Shown here: positions 55,289 to 64,000 of the stretch, one piece after another
How the letters are laid out: every line of letters begins with the position of its first letter
Position numbering within the stretch: the stretch's first letter is position 1
NCBI GenBank assembly: GCA_964017155.1
Contig: OZ024855.1
Span: 1,116,001 to 1,180,000, forward strand
Direction: 5' to 3'
DNA length: 64,000 nt
From: Oasisia sp. SBJ-2009
Lineage: Eukaryota; Annelida; Polychaeta; Sabellida; Siboglinidae
The notes under the pieces: model-generated
Told to the model about the DNA's origin: nothing
Databases searched by the model: none
The model's input: only the letters and a program-made list of their open reading frames with translations
Translations under genes and position numbers: made by a program

Positions 55289-58200
55289 TTGATACTTGAT
55301 TTTGTTAATTCAATCAATTATAATCATCTTGCGCATATTAATGTTTTATATACAGCGCGTCTTAGCAGACATTTGAGGTCGAAAAGACAGCGTGGTCGGC
55401 ATAAACAAATTGTTTATTGCTCATTCCATATGCACAGCGCAGTAACATGCACCGCTGCGCTTGCGACTGGCACAAATCGCGCTGTCTTTTCGACCTCAAC
55501 AGTTTGCCAAGACGCGCTGTTTATAAAACATAAATACTCGCAAGATGATTGTAATTGAATGAATTAATTTAATCAAGTATCAAATGTTGGCAAAAATACT
55601 GATATAATACCAACATTGAGGTGGGTCCGACTTGTACATAAGTGCCAAATAGTGAAATTCTGAACAAAAATTGAGAGTATACGTGCTTTTATGAGAGAGA
55701 GCGCGTGAAGGTACGCGCCCGCAAGAGTAGGCATTCATGTACAAGTCGGGCCCACCTCAATGTTGGTATTATAACTGTATCTTTGCCAATATTTGATACT
55801 TGATTTTGTTAATTCAATCAATTATAATCATCTTGCGCATATTAATGTTTTATATACTGCGCGTCTTAGCAGACATTTGAGGTCGAAAAGACAGCGTGGT
55901 CGGCATAAACAAACTGTTTATTGCTCATTCCATATGCACAGCGCAGTAACATGCACCGCTGCCCTTGCGACTGGCACAAATCGCGCTGTCTTTTCGACCT
56001 CAACAGTTTGCCAAGACGCGCTGTTTATAAAACATAAATACTCGCAAGATGATTGTAATTGAATGAATTAATTTAATCAAGTATCAAATGTTGGCAAAAA
56101 TACTGATATAATAGCAACTTTGAGGTGGGTCCGACTTGTACATAAGTGCCAAATAGTGAAATTCTGAACAAAAATTGAGAGTATACGTGCTTTTATGAGA
56201 GAGAGCGCGTGAAGGTACGCGCCCGCAAGAGTAGGCATTCATGTACAAGTCGGGCCCACCTCAATGTTGGTATTATAACTGTATCTTTGCCAATATTTGA
56301 TACTTGATTTTGTTAATTCAATCAATTATAATCATCTTGCGCATATTAATGTTTTATATACTGCGCGTCTTAGCAGACATTTGAGGTCGAAAAGACAGCG
56401 TGGTCGGCATAAACAAACTGTTTATTGCTCATTCCATATGCACAGCGCAGTAAACATGCACCGCTGCCCTTGCGACTGGCACAAATCGCGCTGTCTTTTC
56501 GACCTCAACAGTTTGCCAAGACGCGCTGTTTATAAAACATAAATACTCGCAAGATGATTGTAATTGAATGAATTAATTTAATCAAGTATCAAATGTTGGC
56601 AAAAATACTGATATAATAGCAACTTTGAGGTGGGTCCGACTTGTACATAAGTGCCAAATAGTGAAATTCTGAACAAAAATTCAGAGTATACGTGCTTTTA
56701 TGAGAGAGAGCGCGTGAAGGTACGCGCCCGCAAGAGTAGGCATTCATGTACAAGTCGGGCCCACCTCAATTTTGGTATTATAACTGTATCTTTGCCAATA
56801 TTTGATACTTGATTTTGTTAATTCAATCAATTATAATCATCTTGCGCATATTAATGTTTTATATACAGCGCGTCTTAGCAGACATTTGAGGTCGAAAAGA
56901 CAGCGTGGTCGGCATAAACAAATTGTTTATTGCTCATTCCATATGCACAGCGCAGTAACATGCACCGCTGCGCTTGCGACTGGCACAAATCGCGCTGTCT
57001 TTTCGACCTCAACAGTTTGCCAAGACGCGCTGTTTATAAAACATAAATACGCGCAAGATGATTGTAATTGAATGAATTAATTTAATCAAGTATCAAATGT
57101 TGGCAAAAATACTGATATAATAGCAACTTTGAGGTGGGTCCGACTTGTACATAAGTGCCAAATAGTGAAATTCTGAACAAAAATTGAGAGTATACGTGCT
57201 TTTATGAGAGAGTGCGCGTGAAGGTACGCGCCCGCAAGAGTAGGCATTCATGTACAAGTCGGGCCCACCTCAATGTTGGTATTATAACTGTATCTTTGCC
57301 AATATTTGATACTTGATTTTGTTAATTCAATCAATTATAATCATCTTGCGCATATTAATGTTTTATATACAGCGCGTCTTAGCAGACATTTGAGGTCGAA
57401 AACACAGCGTGGTCGGCATAAACAAACTGTTTATTGCTCATTCCATATGCACAGCGCAGTAACATGCACCGCTGCGCTTGCGACTGGCACAAATCGCGCT
57501 GTCTTTTCGACCTCAACAGTTTGCCAAGACGCGCTGTTTATAAAACATAAATACGCGCAAGATGATTGTAATTGAATGAATTAATTTAATCAAGTATCAA
57601 ATGTTGGCAAAAATACTGATATAATAGCAACTTTGAGGTGGGTCCGACTTGTACATAAGTGCCAAATAGTGAAATTCTGAACAAAAATTGAGAGTATACG
57701 TGCTTTTATGAGAGAGTGCGCGTGAAGGTACGCGCCCGCAAGAGTAGGCATTCATGTACAAGTCGGGCCCACCTCAATGTTGGTATTATAACTGTATCTT
57801 TGCCAATATTTGATACTTGATTTTGTTAATTCAATCAATTATAATCATCTTGCGCATATTAATGTTTTATATACAGCGCGTCTTAGCAGACATTTGAGGT
57901 CGAAAAGACAGCGTGGTCGGCATAAACAAATTGTTTATTGCTCATTCCATATGCACAGCGCAGTAACATGCACCGCTGCGCTTGCGACTGGCACAAATCG
58001 CGCTGTCTTTTCGACCTCAACAGTTTGCCAAGACGCGCTGTTTATAAAACATAAATACGCGCAAGATGATTGTAATTGAATGAATTAATTTAATCAAGTA
58101 TCAAATGTTGGCAAAAATACTGATATAATACCAACATTGAGGTGGGTCCGACTTGTACATAAGTGCCAAATAGTGAAATTCTGAACAAAAATTGAGAGTA

Positions 58201-58313
58201 TACGTGCTTTTATGAGAGAGAGCGCGTGAAGGTACGCGCCCGCAAGAGTAGGCATTCATGTACAAGTCGGGCCCACCTCAATGTTGGTATTATAACTGTA
58301 TCTTTGCCAATAT
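55289..58313 (+). repeat. Units 110-115, mosaic (I T T' I K-like I)
   Basis: A third T' unit (extra A near 56452) occurs here but lacks the AATAAAG change of the other two, so the insertion is older than that substitution or the two were separated by exchange. The unit at 57306 has GAAAACACAG, a private variant of the K-type GAAAAAACAG. The unit at 55289 is an I unit ending TACTCGC, as at 22022 and 26559. Confidence 0.8.
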
Positions 58314-60833
58314 TTGATACTTGATTTTGTTAATTCAATCAATTATAATCATCTTGCGCATATTAATGTTTTATATACTGCGCGTCTTAGCAGACATTTG
58401 AGGTCGAAAAGACAGCGTGGTCGGCATAAACAAACTGTTTATTGCTCATTCCATATGCACAGCGCAGTAACATGCACCGCTGCCCTTGCGACTGGCACAA
58501 ATCGCGCTGTCTTTTCGACCTCAACAGTTTGCCAAGACGCGCTGTTTATAAAACATAAATACTCGCAAGATGATTGTAATTGAATGAATTAATTTAATCA
58601 AGTATCAAATGTTGGCAAAAATACTGATATAATAGCAACTTTGAGGTGGGTCCGACTTGTACATAAGTGCCAAATAGTGAAATTCTGAACAAAAATTGAG
58701 AGTATACGTGCTTTTATGAGAGAGAGCGCGTGAAGGTACGCGCCCGCAAAAGTAGGCATTCATGTACAAGTCGGGCCCACCTCAATTTTGGTATTATAAC
58801 TGTATCTTTGCCAATATTTGATACTTGATTTTGTTAATTCAATCAATTATAATCATCTTGCGCATATTAATGTTTTATATACAGCGCGTCTTAGCAGACA
58901 TTTGAGGTCGAAAAGACAGCGTGGTCGGCATAAACAAATTGTTTATTGCTCATTCCATATGCACAGCGCAGTAACATGCACCGCTGCGCTTGCGACTGGC
59001 ACAAATCGCGCTGTCTTTTCGACCTCAACAGTTTGCCAAGACGCGCTGTTTATAAAACATAAATACGCGCAAGATGATTGTAATTGAATGAATTAATTTA
59101 ATCAAGTATCAAATGTTGGCAAAAATACTGATATAATACCAACATTGAGGTGGGTCCGACTTGTACATAAGTGCCAAATAGTGAAATTCTGAACAAAAAT
59201 TGAGAGTATACGTGCTTTTATGAGAGAGAGCGCGTGAAGGTACGCGCCCGCAAGAGTAGGCATTCATGTACAAGTCGGGCCCACCTCAATGTTGGTATTA
59301 TAACTGTATCTTTGCCAATATTTGATACTTGATTTTGTTAATTCAATCAATTATAATCATCTTGCGCATATTAATGTTTTATATACTGCGCGTCTTAGCA
59401 GACATTTGAGGTCGAAAAGACAGCGTGGTCGGCATAAACAAACTGTTTATTGCTCATTCCATATGCACAGCGCAGTAACATGCACCGCTGCCCTTGCGAC
59501 TGGCACAAATCGCGCTGTCTTTTCGACCTCAACAGTTTGCCAAGACGCGCTGTTTATAAAACATAAATACTCGCAAGATGATTGTAATTGAATGAATTAA
59601 TTTAATCAAGTATCAAATGTTGGCAAAAATACTGATATAATAGCAACTTTGAGGTGGGTCCGACTTGTACATAAGTGCCAAATAGTGAAATTCTGAAAAC
59701 AAATTGAGAGTATACGTGCTTTTATGAGAGAGTGCGCGTGAAGGTACGCGCCCGCAAGAGTAGGCATTCATGTACAAGTCGAGCCCACCTCAATTTTGGT
59801 ATTATAACTGTATCTTTGCCAATATTTGATACTTGATTTTGTTAACTCAATCAATTATAATAATCTTGCGCATATTAATGTTTTATATACAGCGCGTCTT
59901 AGCAGACATTTGAGGTCGAAAAGACAGCGTGGTCGGCATAAACAAACTGTTTATTGCTCATTCCATATGCACAGCGCAGTAACATGCACCGCTGCGCTTG
60001 CGACTGGCACAAATCGCGCTGTCTTTTCGACCTCAACAGTTTGCCAAGACGCGCTGTTTATAAAACATAAATACGCGCAAGATTATTGTAATTGAATGAA
60101 TTAATTTAATCAAGTATCAAATGTTGGCAAAAATACTGATATAATAGCTACTTTGAGGTGGGTCCGACTTGTACATAAGTGCCAAATAGTGAAATTCTGA
60201 ACAAAAATTGAGAGTATACGTGCTTTTATGAGAGAGTGCGCGTGAAGGTACGCGCCCGCAAGAGTAGGCATTCATGTACAAGTCGGGCCCACCTCAATTT
60301 TGGTATTATAACTGTATCTTTGCCAATATTTGATACTTGATTTTGTTAACTCAATCAATTATAATCATCTTGGGCATATTAATGTTTTATATACAGCGCG
60401 TCTTAGCAGACATTTGAGGTCGAAAAAACAGCGTGGTCGGCATAAACAAACTGTTTATTGCTCATTCCATATGCACAGCGCAGTAACATGCACCGCTGCG
60501 CTTGCGACTGGTACAAATCGCGCTGTCTTTTCGACCTCAACAGTTTGCCAAGACGCGCTGTTTATAAAACATAAATACGCGCAAGATGATTGTAATTGAA
60601 TGAATTAATTTAATCAAGTATCAAATGTTGGCAAAAATACTGATATAATACCAACATTGAGGTGGGTCCGACTTGTACATAAGTGCCAAATAGTGAAATT
60701 CTGAACAAAAATTGAGAGTATACGTGCTTTTATGAGAGAGAGCGCGTGAAGGTACGCGCCCGCAAGAGTAGGCATTCATGTACAAGTCGGGCCCACCTCA
60801 ATGTTGGTATTATAACTGTATCTTTGCCAATAT
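58314..60833 (+). repeat. 5-unit higher-order repeat, copy 1 (T I T N K)
   Basis: 2520 bp. It shares GATTATTG in the N unit with copy 2 (60084 and 62604, spacing 2520). Private here are TTGGGCAT near 60373 and CTGGTACAA near 60512, both in the K unit, whose tail also differs (ACCAACATTG against AGCAACTTTG). Confidence 0.86.
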
Positions 60834-63353
60834 TTGATACTTGATTTTGTTAATTCAATCAATTATAATCATCTTGCGCATATTAATGTTTTATATACTG
60901 CGCGTCTTAGCAGACATTTGAGGTCGAAAAGACAGCGTGGTCGGCATAAACAAACTGTTTATTGCTCATTCCATATGCACAGCGCAGTAACATGCACCGC
61001 TGCCCTTGCGACTGGCACAAATCGCGCTGTCTTTTCGACCTCAACAGTTTGCCAAGACGCGCTGTTTATAAAACATAAATACTCGCAAGATGATTGTAAT
61101 TGAATGAATTAATTTAATCAAGTATCAAATGTTGGCAAAAATACTGATATAATAGCAACTTTGAGGTGGGTCCGACTTGTACATAAGTGCCAAATAGTGA
61201 AATTCTGAACAAAAATTGAGAGTATACGTGCTTTTATGAGAGAGAGCGCGTGAAGGTACGCGCCCGCAAAAGTAGGCATTCATGTACAAGTCGGGCCCAC
61301 CTCAATTTTGGTATTATAACTGTATCTTTGCCAATATTTGATACTTGATTTTGTTAATTCAATCAATTATAATCATCTTGCGCATATTAATGTTTTATAT
61401 ACAGCGCGTCTTAGCAGACATTTGAGGTCGAAAAGACAGCGTGGTCGGCATAAACAAATTGTTTATTGCTCATTCCATATGCACAGCGCAGTAACATGCA
61501 CCGCTGCGCTTGCGACTGGCACAAATCGCGCTGTCTTTTCGACCTCAACAGTTTGCCAAGACGCGCTGTTTATAAAACATAAATACGCGCAAGATGATTG
61601 TAATTGAATGAATTAATTTAATCAAGTATCAAATGTTGGCAAAAATACTGATATAATACCAACATTGAGGTGGGTCCGACTTGTACATAAGTGCCAAATA
61701 GTGAAATTCTGAACAAAAATTGAGAGTATACGTGCTTTTATGAGAGAGAGCGCGTGAAGGTACGCGCCCGCAAGAGTAGGCATTCATGTACAAGTCGGGC
61801 CCACCTCAATGTTGGTATTATAACTGTATCTTTGCCAATATTTGATACTTGATTTTGTTAATTCAATCAATTATAATCATCTTGCGCATATTAATGTTTT
61901 ATATACTGCGCGTCTTAGCAGACATTTGAGGTCGAAAAGACAGCGTGGTCGGCATAAACAAACTGTTTATTGCTCATTCCATATGCACAGCGCAGTAACA
62001 TGCACCGCTGCCCTTGCGACTGGCACAAATCGCGCTGTCTTTTCGACCTCAACAGTTTGCCAAGACGCGCTGTTTATAAAACATAAATACTCGCAAGATG
62101 ATTGTAATTGAATGAATTAATTTAATCAAGTATCAAATGTTGGCAAAAATACTGATATAATAGCAACTTTGAGGTGGGTCCGACTTGTACATAAGTGCCA
62201 AATAGTGAAATTCTGAAAACAAATTGAGAGTATACGTGCTTTTATGAGAGAGTGCGCGTGAAGGTACGCGCCCGCAAGAGTAGGCATTCATGTACAAGTC
62301 GAGCCCACCTCAATTTTGGTATTATAACTGTATCTTTGCCAATATTTGATACTTGATTTTGTTAACTCAATCAATTATAATAATCTTGCGCATATTAATG
62401 TTTTATATACAGCGCGTCTTAGCAGACATTTGAGGTCGAAAAGACAGCGTGGTCGGCATAAACAAACTGTTTATTGCTCATTCCATATGCACAGCGCAGT
62501 AACATGCACCGCTGCGCTTGCGACTGGCACAAATCGCGCTGTCTTTTCGACCTCAACAGTTTGCCAAGACGCGCTGTTTATAAAACATAAATACGCGCAA
62601 GATTATTGTAATTGAATGAATTAATTTAATCAAGTATCAAATGTTGGCAAAAATACTGATATAATAGCTACTTTGAGGTGGGTCCGACTTGTACATAAGT
62701 GCCAAATAGTGAAATTCTGAACAAAAATTGAGAGTATACGTGCTTTTATGAGAGAGTGCGCGTGAAGGTACGCGCCCGCAAGAGTAGGCATTCATGTACA
62801 AGTCGGGCCCACCTCAATTTTGGTATTATAACTGTATCTTTGCCAATATTTGATACTTGATTTTGTTAACTCAATCAATTATAATCATCTTGCGCATATT
62901 AATGTTTTATATACAGCGCGTCTTAGCAGACATTTGAGGTCGAAAAAACAGCGTGGTCGGCATAAACAAACTGTTTATTGCTCATTCCATATGCACAGCG
63001 CAGTAACATGCACCGCTGCGCTTGCGACTGGCACAAATCGCGCTGTCTTTTCGACCTCAACAGTTTGCCAAGACGCGCTGTTTATAAAACATAAATACGC
63101 GCAAGATGATTGTAATTGAATGAATTAATTTAATCAAGTATCAAATGTTGGCAAAAATACTGATATAATAGCAACTTTGAGGTGGGTCCGACTTGTACAT
63201 AAGTGCCAAATAGTGAAATTCTGAACAAAAATTGAGAGTATACGTGCTTTTATGAGAGAGTGCGCGTGAAGGTACGCGCCCGCAAGAGTAGGCATTCATG
63301 TACAAGTCGGGCCCACCTCAATGTTGGTATTATAACTGTATCTTTGCCAATAT
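60834..63353 (+). repeat. 5-unit higher-order repeat, copy 2 (T I T N K)
   Basis: 2520 bp, the same order and GATTATTG marker as copy 1. I noticed no private substitution by eye. The K tail (AGCAACTTTG, GAGAGAGTGCG, CAATGTTGG) leads into an I unit. Confidence 0.86.
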
Positions 63354-64000
63354 TTGATACTTGATTTTGTTAATTCAATCAATTATAATCATCTTGCGCA
63401 TATTAATGTTTTATATACAGCTCGTCTTAGCAGACATTTGAGGTCGAAAAGACAGCGTGGTCGGCATAAACAAATTGTTTATTGCTCATTCCATATGCAC
63501 AGCGCAGTAACATGCACCGCTGCGCTTGCGACTGGCACAAATCGCGCTGTCTTTTCGACCTCAACAGTTTGCCAAGACGCGCTGTTTATAAAACATAAAT
63601 ACGCGCAAGATGATTGTAATTGAATGAATTAATTTAATCAAGTATCAAATGTTGGCAAAAATACTGATATAATACCAACATTGAGGTGGGTCCGACTTGT
63701 ACATAAGTGCCAAATAGTGAAATTCTGAACAAAAATTGAGAGTATACGTGCTTTTATGAGAGAGAGCGCGTGAAGGTACGCGCCCGCAAGAGTAGGCATT
63801 CATGTACAAGTCGGGCCCACCTCAATGTTGGTATTATAACTGTATCTTTGCCAATATTTGATACTTGATTTTGTAATTCAATCAATTATAATCATCTTGC
63901 GCATATTAATGTTTTATATACTGCGCGTCTTAGCAGACATTTGAGGTCGAAAAGACAGCGTGGTCGGCATAAACAAACTGTTTATTGCTCATTCCATATG
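63354..64000 (+). repeat. Last I unit and start of a T unit cut by the window end
   Basis: The I unit has a private ACAGCTCGTC near 63422. The T unit that follows lacks one T (TTTTGTAATTC near 63874), a deletion not seen in any other unit. The array continues beyond the window. Confidence 0.85.

Larger units (their letters stand above)
1..64000. repeat. Satellite DNA array, ~127 tandem copies of a 504 bp unit
   Basis: Base 1 onward recurs at 505, 1009 and so on to the end of the window. Almost every step is 504 bp. The exceptions are four units of 503 bp (1 bp loss near 7231, 10254, 17309 and 22854), two of 506 bp (GA gain near 20408 and 24945), three of 505 bp (extra A near 46370, 52419 and 56452) and a 1 bp loss near 63874. 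These sum to +2, which agrees with 126 full units plus 494 bp. All units face the same way. GC is about 39%. No stretch departs from the repeat, so there is no gene, insertion or boundary in the window. Such long homogenised arrays are typical of centromeric or pericentromeric satellite DNA. The location is inferred, not seen. Confidence 0.98.

Noticed and set aside
1..64000. CRISPR array
   Set aside because: The repeats are 504 bp, contiguous and without unique spacers, unlike CRISPR repeats of 20-50 bp with variable spacers.
63870..64000. Array edge suggested by private changes in the last units
   Set aside because: Only two private changes (near 63422 and 63874), and the sequence remains ordinary satellite up to the final base, so no boundary is visible.

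Overview
The whole window is one satellite DNA array. About 127 head-to-tail copies of a single ~504 bp unit run from the first base to the last: 126 full units plus 494 bp of the next, when counted from base 1. There is no unique sequence, no recognisable gene, RNA gene, transposon or CRISPR, and neither edge of the array lies in the window. Units differ by scattered substitutions. I see eight kinds of length change, seven of them shared between units (net +2 bp), so neighbouring copies look well over 95% alike by eye.

Organism: a eukaryote, from a long homogenised heterochromatic array. GC is ~39% (196 G+C in the first 504 bp, counted by hand). I count about 24 CpG per unit, where base composition predicts at most 19. 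An array that keeps its CpGs argues against a heavily CpG-methylated genome (vertebrate, most plants) and fits an insect or other invertebrate better. This is a weak inference and I cannot name the species or family.

Unit architecture: each 504 bp unit is itself a giant imperfect palindrome. A 167 bp left arm (38-204 in the first unit) is the reverse complement of a 167 bp right arm (288-454) at about 85-89% of positions, with no indel between them. The arms are separated by an 83 bp spacer S1 and, on the outside, by an 87 bp spacer S2. The two dyad axes (246 and 498) are exactly 252 bp apart, so the array can be read as alternating plus and minus half-units of ~252 bp. Each spacer holds its own short GC-rich hairpin. 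The arms carry facing TATAAAA motifs inside a near-identical 23 bp block.

Large-scale layout: units fall into subtypes, named here by diagnostic bases in a phase that starts at the TTGATACTTGATT block (351, 855, 1359 and so on). K has GTTAACTC with GAAAAAACAG. Kg is K ending TACGGGCAAG. I has GAAAAGACAG with CAAATTG. J is I with ATAATAATC. N has ATAATAATC with CAAACTG; N' is N-like with ATAATCATC; W is N-like with ATTTGTGGTC. Q has TTAGCATACA with GGCATCAAC. T has TATACTGCG, usually with CTGCCCTT, and ends TACTCGC. T' is T with an extra A in GTAAACATG. The subtypes follow one another in repeated orders, giving higher-order repeats (HORs): a 6-unit repeat (4887-7909 / 7910-10932), a 9-unit repeat (18492-23028 / 23029-27566), a 5-unit block seen twice (34623-37142 / 38151-40670), a 12-unit repeat built of two 6-unit halves (43191-49239 / 49240-55288) and a 5-unit repeat (58314-60833 / 60834-63353), with mosaic stretches between. 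No genes work together here. The likely roles are structural (centromeric or pericentromeric heterochromatin) or, more speculatively, a source of hairpin RNA.
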